Assembly (NCBI RefSeq): GCF_004005485.1
Contig: NZ_RZUL01000002.1
Location: 496,001 to 560,000, forward strand
Direction of reading: 5' to 3'
Source: Sphingobium algorifonticola
GTDB lineage: Bacteria; Pseudomonadota; Alphaproteobacteria; Sphingomonadales; Sphingomonadaceae
Length of the DNA stretch: 64,000 nt
Shown here: piece by piece, positions 1 to 9,083 of the stretch
Layout of the letters: each line of letters starts with the position of its first letter
Position numbering within the stretch: the first letter of the stretch is position 1
Notes under the pieces: model-generated
Databases searched by the model: none
Seen by the model: only the letters and a program-made list of their open reading frames with translations
What the model was told of the DNA's origin: nothing
Translations under genes and position numbers: made by a program

Positions 1-190
1 TGTGCTGCCCACCGGGCGGCGCGCGCGCTTTTCCTCTGGCCTGTCGGTGCTGGATTTCATGAAGCGCACCAGCTTCCTCAGCCTCGACCGCGCGGCGATC
101 GGCGCGATCGGCCCGGCGGCGGTATCGCTGGCGGAAGCGGAGGGGCTGCCCGCGCATGCGTCTTCGGTGGCGCGGCGTTTGGTGTCCTAA
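1..190 (+). CDS. hisD: Histidinol dehydrogenase, C-terminal end (cut by window edge)
   Basis: Only the last 62 residues are visible because the window starts inside the gene. They match the C-terminus of HisD, which oxidises L-histidinol to L-histidine in two NAD-dependent steps, the end of histidine synthesis. The recognisable parts are SSGLSVLDFMKR and the EGLPAHA segment; in the family a His in this tail is a zinc ligand. The frame runs open from the first base to a TAA. nusB follows on the same strand after a repeat-bearing gap, a hisD-nusB order that fits sphingomonads. The call rests on family resemblance of a short piece but is fairly safe. Confidence 0.85.
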   Translation, partial: VLPTGRRARFSSGLSVLDFMKRTSFLSLDRAAIGAIGPAAVSLAEAEGLPAHASSVARRLVS

Positions 191-197
191 ACTGAAT

Positions 198-293
198 CCG
201 TTCGCACGGAGCTTGTCGAAGTGCCAGCCTGAGCGTAGGCGAAGGCCCGTCACTGCTTTCAGGCTAAGGCTTCGACAGGCTCAGCCCGAACGG
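198..293. repeat. Intergenic inverted repeat, CCGTTCG...CGAACGG family, copy 1
   Basis: Imperfect palindrome whose ends read CCGTTCG and CGAACGG, with internal GCTTGTCGAAG and CTTCGACAGGCTCAG arms. It fills the gap between hisD and nusB. Five further copies occur in this window, all between genes. Such elements are common in sphingomonad genomes; the function is unknown. Confidence 0.8.
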
Positions 294-305
294 CTATTGG
301 AATTG

Positions 306-755
306 ATGATGAACGACCGTGCCCAATCCCGCTCCGCCGCCCGGCTTGCCGCCGTGCAGGCCCTCTATCAGCTCGAAATGGAACCCAAGCCGCTGCCTTC
401 GCTGCTGCACGAGTTTCACGAACATCGCCTCGGTGCGACGATCGAGGATGTCGAATATGCGCAGGCCGAGGCCAGCTTCTTTGACGATATCGTGCAGGGT
501 GTGGATGCGCGCCGTGCGGAGATCGACGGCCTTATCGCCGCGAAGCTCTCCTCCGGCTGGAGCCTCGATCGCCTCGACAAGCCCATGCGACAGATATTGC
601 GCGCGGGTACTTATGAGCTGATCGCGCGGGCCGATGTCGGCACCGGCACCGTCATCAGCGAATATGTCGATGTCGCCCACGCCTTTTATGACAAGCGTGA
701 GGCGGGGTTCGTCAACGGCCTGCTCGACGCGGTGGCGAAGGACGCGCGCCCCTAA
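306..755 (+). CDS. nusB: Transcription antitermination factor NusB
   Basis: NusB binds boxA RNA together with NusE (S10) and supports antitermination on rRNA operons. The 149-residue product is helical throughout and of normal family length, with typical features RSAARLAAVQALYQLE near the start, LDKPMRQILRAGTYEL in the middle and FVNGLLDAVAKD at the end. I chose the ATG ATG pair at 306 because the open frame upstream is repeat sequence. It lies between hisD and thiL. Its stop codon overlaps the stop of the convergent esterase gene by four bases. Confidence 0.95.
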   Translation: MMNDRAQSRSAARLAAVQALYQLEMEPKPLPSLLHEFHEHRLGATIEDVEYAQAEASFFDDIVQGVDARRAEIDGLIAAKLSSGWSLDRLDKPMRQILRAGTYELIARADVGTGTVISEYVDVAHAFYDKREAGFVNGLLDAVAKDARP

Positions 756-1684
756 CGTTGCTTCGCAGGCCCCAGCAGGAAAACGAGCGGGATATCGACT
801 CGCTCGCTCCACGCCTGCTCGTTGTGCGCCGTTCCGGTAAACACCCGGCTTTCCCACCGCGGCCCGGCCTGCCAGCCCAGCGTCGGCAGCATTGCCTCCA
901 TCGCGGCGGCGAACGGGGGATAATGCTGGTCCAGGGTCGCCGTGCCATGGTCCATGTACAGGCGATTGCGTTTGGGATCGATCTGAGTGTTTTTCAGCCA
1001 GGCGGCGAAGGCGGCGGCGACCTGTCCGGGTGCGTCGGCACCGACCTTGGCGGCGGCATCGGCGGCGACGAGCGGCCAGTGGACCGAGAGCGCGGCGGCT
1101 GAACCAAAGACCTGCGGATATTCGCCCAGCGCATAGATCGAGATCAGGCCGCCCATCGACGATCCCATGATCGCGGTGTCCGCCGGTCCCGCCAATGTGC
1201 GGAAGTGGCGGTCGACATAGGGTTTCACCTCCGCAACGATGAACCGCAGATAGGCGTCCGATACGGGTTCTCCCTTCTGCGTGTCGCGGACCGCCTGCGC
1301 ATAGGCGGGGGGCAGGCGATCGTAGATCTTGCGCGGCATATATTCCTGATAGCGCGCCGGGGTGCTGGCCATGCCGACGATGATCGCGGGCCGCGCGGCG
1401 CTGCGCGCGGCCAGGCGGCTGACGGCTTCGTCCATGCCCCATTCGACGCCGAAATTGGCGGCTTTCGCATCGAACAGATTCTGCCCGTCATGCATGTAGA
1501 CGACAGGATAGCGCCGCCTGCCCGCATCATAGCCGGGCGGCAGCCAGATGGTGACGGTGCGCGGCGCGACATGGGCGGAAGGAAAATCCGCCAGGGTGAC
1601 AAGCCTGCCCTGCGCCGGGGGTTGCGCCAGCGCCTTGCCGGTCAGCAAGCCCAGTGTTGCCAGCATCAGGATGATCCACCGCAT
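752..1684 (-). CDS. Secreted alpha/beta-hydrolase esterase
   Basis: A 310-residue protein with an N-terminal signal peptide (LMLATLGLLTGKALAQ, cleavage near residue 21), so probably periplasmic. It has the putative-esterase (esterase D/enterochelin-esterase-like) fold: the oxyanion-side motif VVYMHDGQNLF near residue 61, the nucleophile elbow GSSMGG with Ser176, and a likely catalytic His287 in GTAHNEQAW. The family hydrolyses ester bonds of small carboxylates, siderophores or feruloyl groups; the substrate here cannot be told from sequence. It is convergent with nusB and divergent from thiL, so it probably has its own promoter in the short gap before thiL. Confidence 0.85.
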   Translation of the reverse strand: MRWIILMLATLGLLTGKALAQPPAQGRLVTLADFPSAHVAPRTVTIWLPPGYDAGRRRYPVVYMHDGQNLFDAKAANFGVEWGMDEAVSRLAARSAARPAIIVGMASTPARYQEYMPRKIYDRLPPAYAQAVRDTQKGEPVSDAYLRFIVAEVKPYVDRHFRTLAGPADTAIMGSSMGGLISIYALGEYPQVFGSAAALSVHWPLVAADAAAKVGADAPGQVAAAFAAWLKNTQIDPKRNRLYMDHGTATLDQHYPPFAAAMEAMLPTLGWQAGPRWESRVFTGTAHNEQAWSERVDIPLVFLLGPAKQR

Positions 1685-1755
1685 AGTCCGTCCTATCCTT
1701 CACATCTTATGCAAAAGGGTCGCCCCCGGCATGCTTATGCCCTAATCAGCGAGCG

Positions 1756-2703
1756 ATGGCGGATGAATACGAATACATAGCGGCATTGCGGACCCTTGCG
1801 ACCGATCCGGCGGCGCGCGGCCTGATGGACGATGCCGCTGTGCTGCCGGTCGGCGACATACGGCTGGTGTTGACCAGCGATACGCTGGTCGAGGGCGTGC
1901 ATTTTTTGGCCAGCGATCCGGCGGACAGCATCGGGTGGAAGCTGGCGGCGGTCAATCTGTCCGACCTGGCGGCGAAAGGCGCGACGCCGCGCGCCTGCCT
2001 GATGAACTATGCGTTGTCGGGCAATGATGACTGGGATGCGGATTTTCTGCGCGGGCTGCGTGCCGCGCTCGACATCTATGGCATGCCGCTGATCGGCGGC
2101 GACACCGTGGCGATGCCCAAAGGCGCGCCGCGCAGCTTCACCCTGACGGCGATCGGGGAGGCGGGGTCCGGTCCGGTCCCGGCGCGCAGCGGGGCACGGG
2201 CGGGCGATATCCTCTATGTCACCGGGCCGGTGGGGGACAGCGGCGCGGGGTTGGCGCTCCTCACGGCTGGACAAAAGCCGAACGATAACCCGACGACCAA
2301 TTGTCTTATCGATGCCTACCGCCGCCCGCAGCCGCGCCTTGCCCAGGGGCAGGCGCTCGTGCCTTATGTCACGGCGATGATGGACATTTCCGACGGGCTG
2401 CTGATCGATGCGCGGCGGATGGGCGAGGCGAGCGGCGTCGGCATCGTGATCGATCATGTACCGCTGTCCGACGCGTTCATTGCGCTGCACGGCCCCGATG
2501 CGCGGATAGCGGCGGCCACCAGCGGCGACGATTATGAACTGCTGTTCGCCGCCGCGCCGGATGTGGCATTGCCGGTGCCTGCCATCGCCGTTGGCCGGTG
2601 CGAGGCAGGCGTCGGGTTACGCCTCATCCTCGACGGAAAGCCGATACCGCTGCCGGAACGGCTGGGCTATCAGCATACCGCATATTCAGAACGCTTGACC
2701 TGA
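1756..2703 (+). CDS. thiL: Thiamine-monophosphate kinase
   Basis: ThiL phosphorylates thiamine monophosphate with ATP to give thiamine diphosphate, the last step of cofactor synthesis. The 315-residue length is normal. Visible family motifs are DDAA at residues 25-28, TSDTLVEGVHF at 40-50 with the metal-binding Asp, IGGDTV near 114-119 and MDISDGL in the middle. It belongs to the PurM/ThiL ATP-binding superfamily. The thiamine gene thiC is at the far end of the window, so the two are not in one operon. The hppA gene follows after about 200 bases. Confidence 0.95.
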   Translation: MADEYEYIAALRTLATDPAARGLMDDAAVLPVGDIRLVLTSDTLVEGVHFLASDPADSIGWKLAAVNLSDLAAKGATPRACLMNYALSGNDDWDADFLRGLRAALDIYGMPLIGGDTVAMPKGAPRSFTLTAIGEAGSGPVPARSGARAGDILYVTGPVGDSGAGLALLTAGQKPNDNPTTNCLIDAYRRPQPRLAQGQALVPYVTAMMDISDGLLIDARRMGEASGVGIVIDHVPLSDAFIALHGPDARIAAATSGDDYELLFAAAPDVALPVPAIAVGRCEAGVGLRLILDGKPIPLPERLGYQHTAYSERLT

Positions 2704-2907
2704 CGCGGCGCGGCATTAGTCTCCGCCTACGAACTTTGCCTGCCGATCAGGATCAGCGCCCATGCCGTACGTCATGTCCACGCGCCACCGATTGCCAGCA
2801 CCGATGCCAGCGACCGGATGCCTGATCCCCGGCCTGCTCCCCTCATCATGTCGCTTATGTCCCTGCGGAGCGCGCATGATCTGATATAACAGGGGAGAGG
2901 AACCAGA

Positions 2908-5034
2908 ATGACAACCGTCACTATCGCGATAGGATGCGGCCTGCTGGCCGTGCTCTATGGCATTATCACAGCGCGGCAGGTGCTCGGCGCATCGCCCGGC
3001 AACGTTCGGATGCAGGAAATCGCCGCCGCGATCCAGGAAGGGGCGCAGGCCTATCTGGCGCGGCAATATACCACCATCGCCATCGTCGGCGTGGTCGTGG
3101 CCGCGCTCGTCCTTAGGTTTCTGGGGATCACGTCGGCCGTCGGCTTCGTGATCGGGGCGGTGCTGTCGGGTGTCGCAGGCTATATCGGCATGAACATTTC
3201 GGTGCGCGCCAATGTCCGCACGGCGGAGGCAGCGCGGACCTCGCTGCAAAGCGGCCTGACGGTTGCCTTCCGCGCGGGCGCGATCACCGGCATGCTTGTC
3301 GCTGGCCTCGCCCTGCTCGCGATATCGGTGTTCTTCTGGTATCTGACAGGCCCGTCCGGTTACGCGCCGGACGATCGGCTCGTCATCGACAGCCTCGTCG
3401 CTTTGGCGTTCGGGGCAAGCCTCATTTCCATCTTCGCGCGGCTGGGCGGTGGCATCTTCACCAAGGCCGCCGATGTCGGCGCCGATCTGGTGGGCAAGGT
3501 CGAGGCGGGCATACCGGAGGACGACCCGCGCAACCCCGCCGTGATCGCCGACAATGTGGGCGACAATGTGGGCGATTGCGCGGGCATGGCGGCCGACCTG
3601 TTCGAAACCTATGTGGTCACGGTCGGCGCGACGATGGTGCTGATCGCGCTGCTCATCACCGGCGTCGACAATGCCCAGCTCATGAAGCTGATGGCCCTGC
3701 CGCTCGCGGTTGGCGGCATCTGTATCATCACGTCGATCATCGGCACCTATTTCGTGCGGCTGGGCGCCAGCCAGTCGATCATGGGCGCGCTGTACAAAGG
3801 GTTCTGGGCAACGGCCATCCTGTCGATCGGCGCGATCTATTATGTCTGCGCGCAGGTGCTGGGCGACATGAACGCCGTGTTCGGCGCGGACCTTGACGGG
3901 GCGGGCGGCTACACCGGCATGGCCCTGTTCTGGTCGATGATGGTCGGCCTGGGCGTCACCGGGTTGCTGGTCGTCATCACCGAATATTATACGGGCACCA
4001 ATTACCGCCCGGTCCGCTCCATCGCCAAGGCGTCCGAAACCGGCCATGGCACCAACGTCATTCAGGGGCTGGCGATCAGCCTGGAATCGACCGCCATGCC
4101 GACGATCGTGATCGTGGTCGGCATCATCATCGCGCATCAGCTTGCGGGCCTCATCGGCATCGCCTTCGCCGCCACGTCGATGCTGGCGCTCGCGGGCATG
4201 GTCGTGGCGCTCGACGCTTATGGTCCGGTGACGGACAATGCGGGTGGCATCGCGGAAATGGCGGGGATGGAACAGGACGTCCGCACCCGCACCGACGCGC
4301 TGGACGCCGTGGGCAACACGACGAAGGCGGTGACGAAGGGCTATGCGATCGGCTCGGCAGGGCTGGCCGCGCTGGTGCTGTTCGGCGCCTATACGGAGGA
4401 TCTGAAGTTCTACAACTCGGCGCTCGGCCTGACCGATGCCGTCGATTTCAGCCTCTCCAATCCCTATGTGATCGTCGGCCTGCTACTCGGCGCGCTGCTC
4501 CCCTATCTCTTCGGGGCGATGGGCATGACGGCGGTGGGCCGCGCGGCGGGCGACGTGGTGAAGGACGTGCGCGCGCAGTTTGCGGAGAACAAGGGCATCA
4601 TGGACGGCACCTCGCGGCCCGATTATGCCCGCACCGTCGATCTGGTGACGAAAGCGGCGATCAAGGAGATGATCGTCCCCAGCCTGCTCCCCGTCCTCGC
4701 CCCGATCCTGGTCTATTTCGTGATCGCAGCAGTGGCGGGCGTGTCGCAGGGGTTCGCCGCGCTGGGTGCGCTGCTGCTCGGCGTCATCGTCTCCGGGCTG
4801 TTCGTCGCGATCTCCATGACCAGCGGCGGCGGCGCATGGGACAATGCGAAGAAATATATCGAGGACGGCCATCACGGCGGCAAAGGCAGCGAAGCGCATA
4901 AGGCCGCCGTGACGGGCGACACGGTGGGCGATCCGTACAAGGATACGGCGGGGCCAGCGGTGAACCCTATGATAAAGATCACCAATATCGTCGCGCTGCT
5001 GCTGCTGGCCGCACTGGCGCATGGCGGGGTGTAG
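2908..5034 (+). CDS. hppA: Proton-pumping membrane pyrophosphatase, K+-independent type
   Basis: A 708-residue polytopic membrane protein (about 16 helices) that couples pyrophosphate hydrolysis to proton transport. Substrate and Mg-binding signatures are visible: [20 protein letters not shown], the [12 protein letters not shown] repeat and the C-terminal [13 protein letters not shown]. The discriminating motif reads GNTTKA with Lys473; in characterised families Lys here marks K+-independent enzymes, and Ala marks K+-dependent ones. A good ribosome site, GAGAGGAA, precedes the ATG. It is a stand-alone gene, followed at once by a toxin-antitoxin pair. Confidence 0.96.
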   Translation: MTTVTIAIGCGLLAVLYGIITARQVLGASPGNVRMQEIAAAIQEGAQAYLARQYTTIAIVGVVVAALVLRFLGITSAVGFVIGAVLSGVAGYIGMNISVRANVRTAEAARTSLQSGLTVAFRAGAITGMLVAGLALLAISVFFWYLTGPSGYAPDDRLVIDSLVALAFGASLISIFARLGGGIFTKAADVGADLVGKVEAGIPEDDPRNPAVIADNVGDNVGDCAGMAADLFETYVVTVGATMVLIALLITGVDNAQLMKLMALPLAVGGICIITSIIGTYFVRLGASQSIMGALYKGFWATAILSIGAIYYVCAQVLGDMNAVFGADLDGAGGYTGMALFWSMMVGLGVTGLLVVITEYYTGTNYRPVRSIAKASETGHGTNVIQGLAISLESTAMPTIVIVVGIIIAHQLAGLIGIAFAATSMLALAGMVVALDAYGPVTDNAGGIAEMAGMEQDVRTRTDALDAVGNTTKAVTKGYAIGSAGLAALVLFGAYTEDLKFYNSALGLTDAVDFSLSNPYVIVGLLLGALLPYLFGAMGMTAVGRAAGDVVKDVRAQFAENKGIMDGTSRPDYARTVDLVTKAAIKEMIVPSLLPVLAPILVYFVIAAVAGVSQGFAALGALLLGVIVSGLFVAISMTSGGGAWDNAKKYIEDGHHGGKGSEAHKAAVTGDTVGDPYKDTAGPAVNPMIKITNIVALLLLAALAHGGV

Positions 5035-5045
5035 CATTGCATGAC

Positions 5046-5080
5046 TTGCGCAGGGTAAGGGATTTCCTTACCCTGCGCCC
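5046..5080 (+). promoter_or_regulatory. Operator/promoter of the AbrB-PemK toxin-antitoxin pair
   Basis: A perfect 13-bp inverted repeat (arms GCGCAGGGTAAGG and its complement, five-base loop GATTT, 5048-5078) ends two bases before the antitoxin ATG. It is a likely autoregulation site. A weak promoter can be drawn through it: TTGCGC (5046-5051), 17-base spacer, TACCCT (5069-5074), six bases to the ATG, implying a leaderless message. It could instead act as a hairpin terminator for hppA, but there is no T tract after it. Confidence 0.6.
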
Positions 5081-5305
5081 ATGATCCACTCGCGTGTTTC
5101 CAGCAAGGCGCAAACCACCATTCCACGCGCGGTGCGCACCGCGCTGGGTCTGCGGGAAGGCGATACGGTCGCTTATCAGATCGAAGATGGCAGGGTGATC
5201 CTGACCCGCGCAGAACAGCCCGACCCCTTCGTCGGTAATTTCTCGGCCTTCACCGAATGGGCTGACGAAGCCGACAGCGCCTATGACATCCTTGGCCGCA
5301 CATGA
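5081..5305 (+). CDS. AbrB/SpoVT-domain antitoxin
   Basis: A 74-residue protein with a swapped-hairpin AbrB/MazE-type DNA-binding domain at residues 1-48: SRVSSKAQTTIPRAVRTALGLREGDTV, then a beta strand with GRVILTRA. The acidic tail (FTEWADEADSAYDIL) would bind the toxin. It is expected to neutralise the PemK-like toxin encoded 23 bases into its own 3' end and to repress the operon by binding the perfect inverted repeat just upstream. Type II antitoxins of this PrlF/MazE-like class are usually paired with RelE-like or PemK-like toxins. Confidence 0.85.
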   Translation: MIHSRVSSKAQTTIPRAVRTALGLREGDTVAYQIEDGRVILTRAEQPDPFVGNFSAFTEWADEADSAYDILGRT

Positions 5306-5633
5306 TCTGAAGGCCGGTGATGTCGTGTGGGTGCCTTTCCCGCATGCGGAGAACGCCAGCCTGCATCCCCGCCCCGCATTGATCGTCGCCGCCGGACTTG
5401 GGGCCCAAGGCGCTTTGTGCTCGGCACTGATGATTACCAATGCGAAACGCCAGGAGTGGCCGGGCGATGTGTCGATCAGCGACCATGAAGCGATAGGATT
5501 GCCCATTCCTTCGAAAGTACGCACCGCCAAGATTGCGACGCTGGAAGGTCGGAATGCGCACCGGCTGGGCAGGCTGCAAGATAAGGACTGGCAGGCCGTC
5601 CGCGCCCTCATGCACAGCTTATGGCATAAGTAG
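5283..5633 (+). CDS. PemK/MazF-like toxin
   Basis: A 116-residue protein resembling the PemK/MazF family of ribosome-independent mRNA interferases: KAGDVVWVPFPHAENASLHPRPALIV at the N-terminus, where the family has its conserved beta strand and substrate loop, then ALMITNAK and SKVRTAKIATLEG. The ATG at 5283 overlaps the antitoxin gene, the usual coupling in TA operons. The N-terminal G-D-V-x-W/V and R-P-A-L-I motifs are intact, so it is probably functional. Its RNA target sequence cannot be inferred. Confidence 0.82.
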   Translation: MTSLAAHDLKAGDVVWVPFPHAENASLHPRPALIVAAGLGAQGALCSALMITNAKRQEWPGDVSISDHEAIGLPIPSKVRTAKIATLEGRNAHRLGRLQDKDWQAVRALMHSLWHK

Positions 5634-5682
5634 GGCACAGATTACGGCCGCATCTGCATGCCGCCTTTCCTGATTCAGCGAG

Positions 5683-7125
5683 TCAAAATAACCCCGGCAC
5701 CTCGCGCTGTGCCGTGCTCGGGCGGCCGGGTGTTACCAGATTGCGTACACCTTCGCCCAGCGACTGGCTGGTGATCCCGCCGATCGGCGTGCAACTGCGC
5801 CCGGCCAGAAAATCCAGCGCCTGGCGTGTCAAACCTTCGGCAGGATCGCCCATCGGGCGGCTTATATCGTCATTGCCACGGCAGCTTGCCTTCACAATCG
5901 TTGCAAGGCCGTCATAATAATCGGGCGATCGCACGCTGTTCTGCGTCACGAAGGCGACGGGGCGCAGGCGATCGTCACATTCCGGGCGATCGATCGCGAT
6001 CTGGCCCACAGGCTTGCCGAAGGTGTTGCTGCCGATCAGCGCGGCACGGTCATCAAGATAAGGGACAAAGCCGTTGATCAGCAATTCGCTTGCCGATGCG
6101 GTGCCGCCGCCGCCGATGAAGGCAATGCGTGTCGGCGCGATCGATTCGGGCTGAGGAATGAACGAATAGGTGCTGTTCTCCCCGCTCTTCGATGCGCGGT
6201 ATGTAACGAAAGCGAATATATCCGAGCTGAAGCGATTGCGTCCCATCAGGTTCGCCATCAGCGCAGCGGTGGATAGCAGCCCGCCGCCATTGTAGCGCAG
6301 GTCGATAATCAGGTCGGTTACGCCCTGCACGCGAAAGTTCGCGAACGCGCTGCGCAGGGTCGGGTCTGCGGTCGAGATGAAAGTCCGCAAGTTGATATAG
6401 CCGGCACGGCGCGCGCCATTTTCAAGAATCTCAACACCGTAACGGGACGATATGGGCAGGAGAGCGAAGTCCGCCTTGGTTACGTCCAGCTCGCGCGAGC
6501 CCGCCCGGTTGACGAAGCGCAGCCGCCGCGTAACATCTGGATTATCCGGGCCAAGGGCTGTCGTGATTCCGTCTAGGCCGTTGGCGGCAACGATGCTGCT
6601 GATGGTGCGCATATCGCCGGGGTTGGTGCCGATCGCCGTTATCTCCGTGCCGCGATCGATGCCGAAAGCTAACGCCGGTGCGCCTTCGAACGATTCAGTG
6701 ACGAAAAGGCGTTGCTGTGTCGCGTCCGTCGCAAGGCGTATGCCGAATCCGGCGCTGGACCCGGAATCGAAAAAGGCGTTCTCCTCGGCGATCGAGGTGA
6801 CATAGGTGAAGAACCGGTCGCGCCGCTGGCTACGCGCGGTCGCCGTCAGCGCGTCCACATAGTCGCCGACTGACGTATACGGCGTCGGGTCCAGGCTGGA
6901 CGGCAGGGTTTCGGGAAACAGATACCATTCGCGCAACTGCGCAGCGGCCCAATCCTGCCGGGCGCGCAGGGAGCAACTGGTCGCAGGTGTCGGTGTGGGG
7001 ACGGGTGTCGGGGCGGGGGTAGCTGTCGGCGCACCGGTGCCTGCACTGTTGCCACCACCACCACCGCCGCAGGCAGACAGCAAGGCGATCACCGTGGCCA
7101 TCGCCGTCAATCGTTGCAAACGCAT
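5683..7125 (-). CDS. S41-family peptidase lipoprotein
   Basis: A 480-residue lipoprotein: signal sequence with lipobox LLSAC (Cys19), then a Gly-rich run and a Pro/Thr linker of PTPxPTP repeats, then the protease. The core shows YINLRTF, DLIIDLRYNGGG and GGGGTASASELLINGF (nucleophile Ser in the SASE segment), with a candidate general-base Lys in SNTFGKPVGQ. This is the C-terminal processing peptidase (Ctp/tricorn) family. I place the start at the ATG at 7125, because residues upstream of it do not fit a signal peptide. It should be anchored in the periplasm; the substrate is unknown. It is divergent from bioF. Confidence 0.85.
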   Translation of the reverse strand: MRLQRLTAMATVIALLSACGGGGGGNSAGTGAPTATPAPTPVPTPTPATSCSLRARQDWAAAQLREWYLFPETLPSSLDPTPYTSVGDYVDALTATARSQRRDRFFTYVTSIAEENAFFDSGSSAGFGIRLATDATQQRLFVTESFEGAPALAFGIDRGTEITAIGTNPGDMRTISSIVAANGLDGITTALGPDNPDVTRRLRFVNRAGSRELDVTKADFALLPISSRYGVEILENGARRAGYINLRTFISTADPTLRSAFANFRVQGVTDLIIDLRYNGGGLLSTAALMANLMGRNRFSSDIFAFVTYRASKSGENSTYSFIPQPESIAPTRIAFIGGGGTASASELLINGFVPYLDDRAALIGSNTFGKPVGQIAIDRPECDDRLRPVAFVTQNSVRSPDYYDGLATIVKASCRGNDDISRPMGDPAEGLTRQALDFLAGRSCTPIGGITSQSLGEGVRNLVTPGRPSTAQREVPGLF

Positions 7126-7323
7126 AGGCCCCCATTGTGTCGTCGCGGCGCAGGTGTTGCCTCGTACCATTCGAAATATGGATTTTTTGTGACTTCCCGT
7201 CATTCGTGACAATGCTAAACCGACGAAATATCCTCAGAAATCCGCCATAGCTTTGTCAATGCCGCCAGCGATCTCTGCATGCAGGCTTGAACGGCCGCCG
7301 TCGCCATTTATAGCGGCCGCGTG

Positions 7324-8451
7324 ATGGAAAACGCCGACATCTTCGCTGCGCCTCTGTCGGCTCTAAAGGCCCGCGGGCGGTTGCGGACTTTGATGCCGCG
7401 GGCCGGGCATGATTTCGCTTCCAACGACTATCTTGGCCTATCGCGCGATCCCGGCATATCCCAGGCGGTAGCCGATGCCGTCGCGCGCGGGGTACCGGTC
7501 GGGTCGGGCGGGTCGCGGCTGCTGCGGGGCAATGCGCCGGAACATGCGGCGCTGGAGGTTCAGGCGGCGGCGCATTTTGGGAGCGAGGCGGCCCTGTTCT
7601 TCGCCAACGGCTTTGCCGCCAACATGGCGCTGCTGGCGACATTGCCGCAGCGGGGCGACCTGATCGTCGCCGATGCGCTGGTGCATGCCAGCGCGCATGA
7701 CGGCATCCGGCAAAGCAAGGCCGCCCATGTCTTTGCCGCGCATAATGATCCGCAGGCCTTTGCCGACGCCATCGTCGCCTGGCGCGCGCAGGGCGGCACC
7801 GGGCGGCCGTGGATCGCGGTCGAGACCGTCTACAGCATGGACGGCGACATCGCGCCGGTCGCCGCGCTGGCCGAGGTGGCGGCGCGGCATGACGCGATGC
7901 TGCTGCTGGACGAAGCGCATGCCACCGGCGTTTTCGGCTCCGGCGGGCGCGGCGTCGGCGCGGGGCTGGAGGGGCAGGACAATGTCGTCACGCTCCACAC
8001 CTGCGGCAAGGCGCTGGGGGTGGAAGGGGCGATCGTGTGCGGGCCGCGCGGCGTGATCGACTGGCTGGTGAACCGGGCGCGGCCCTTCATCTTTTCCACC
8101 GCGCCATCGCCGCTGATGGCGGTGGCGGTGGGTGCGGCGCTGGATCGCGTGGCGGTGGCGGATGACCGGCGGGCGGCGCTGATGGCGCTGCGCGATCATG
8201 CGGGCCGGGTGATCTGCGAACCGCTGGGCCTGCCACGTTCGCCCAGCCAGATCCTGCCGGTCATCATCGGGGAGGACAAGCGCACGATGAATGTGGCGGC
8301 GGCGGTGCAGGCGGCGGGGTTCGATGTGCGCGGCATCCGCCCGCCCACGGTCGCGCCGGGTACGTCGCGGCTGCGCATTTCGCTGACGCTGAATGTCGAT
8401 GCGGCGGTGGTGGATGCGCTGGCGGTGGTGCTGAAGGCGGCATTGCGATGA
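7324..8451 (+). CDS. bioF: 8-amino-7-oxononanoate synthase
   Basis: A PLP enzyme that condenses pimeloyl-ACP/CoA with L-alanine in biotin synthesis. The 375-residue product shows SNDYLGLSRDP near the N-terminus, GSGGSRLLRGN, the PLP-ring Asp-Glu pair in LLLDEAHATGVFG, and the Schiff-base lysine in TLHTCGKALG (Lys229). A GTG three bases upstream is an alternative start. It begins a bioF-bioD-bioA operon in which each gene overlaps the next by four bases. No clear ribosome site is seen. Confidence 0.93.
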   Translation: MENADIFAAPLSALKARGRLRTLMPRAGHDFASNDYLGLSRDPGISQAVADAVARGVPVGSGGSRLLRGNAPEHAALEVQAAAHFGSEAALFFANGFAANMALLATLPQRGDLIVADALVHASAHDGIRQSKAAHVFAAHNDPQAFADAIVAWRAQGGTGRPWIAVETVYSMDGDIAPVAALAEVAARHDAMLLLDEAHATGVFGSGGRGVGAGLEGQDNVVTLHTCGKALGVEGAIVCGPRGVIDWLVNRARPFIFSTAPSPLMAVAVGAALDRVAVADDRRAALMALRDHAGRVICEPLGLPRSPSQILPVIIGEDKRTMNVAAAVQAAGFDVRGIRPPTVAPGTSRLRISLTLNVDAAVVDALAVVLKAALR

Positions 8452-9083
8452 CGCGCGCGGTGATCGTGACCGGCACCGATACGGGCATCGGCAAGACGGT
8501 GTTTGCCGCCGGGCTGACCGCCGCGTTGGGCGCGCACTACTGGAAGCCGGTGCAGGCGGGCACCGATCCTGAAGGCGATGGGGAAACGGTGGCGGCACTG
8601 GGCGGCCTGCTGCCGGATCGCGTGCTGCCCGAAGCCTATCGGCTGGCGACGCCTGCCTCGCCGCATCTGGCCGCGCGGATCGACGGCGTGACGATTGACC
8701 CCGCGCGGCTTGTGCTGCGCCAGGTGGATGGCCCCCTGGTGGTGGAGGGGGCAGGCGGGGTGCTGGTGCCGCTGTCGGAGGAGATGCTCTACGCCGACAT
8801 GTTCGCGCAGTGGCAGGCCCCGGTGATCCTGTGCGCGCGGACCGCACTGGGCACGATCAACCACAGCCTGCTGAGCATCGAGGCGTTGCGGGCGCGTGGC
8901 GTGCCGCTGCTGGGCATCGCCTTCATCGGTGAGCCGCACGAAGAGAACGAGCGGATCATTCCGATCCTGGGCAAGCTGCGGTCGCTGGGGCGATTGCCGC
9001 TGTTGCCGACGCTTAACCCGACGACTTTGGCGCAGGCCATGCGCGACCATATCGATCTGGCCGCGATCGAGGCAGCACTATGA
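8448..9083 (+). CDS. bioD: Dethiobiotin synthetase
   Basis: BioD closes the ureido ring of dethiobiotin from 7,8-diaminononanoate, CO2 and ATP. The 211-residue protein has the P-loop GTDTGIGKT at residues 9-17, KPVQAGTD for substrate binding, VEGAGGVLVPL as the switch-like segment, and NPTTLAQ near the end. The ATG overlaps the bioF stop, and its own stop overlaps the bioA start (ATGA), indicating translational coupling. Confidence 0.95.
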   Translation: MTRAVIVTGTDTGIGKTVFAAGLTAALGAHYWKPVQAGTDPEGDGETVAALGGLLPDRVLPEAYRLATPASPHLAARIDGVTIDPARLVLRQVDGPLVVEGAGGVLVPLSEEMLYADMFAQWQAPVILCARTALGTINHSLLSIEALRARGVPLLGIAFIGEPHEENERIIPILGKLRSLGRLPLLPTLNPTTLAQAMRDHIDLAAIEAAL

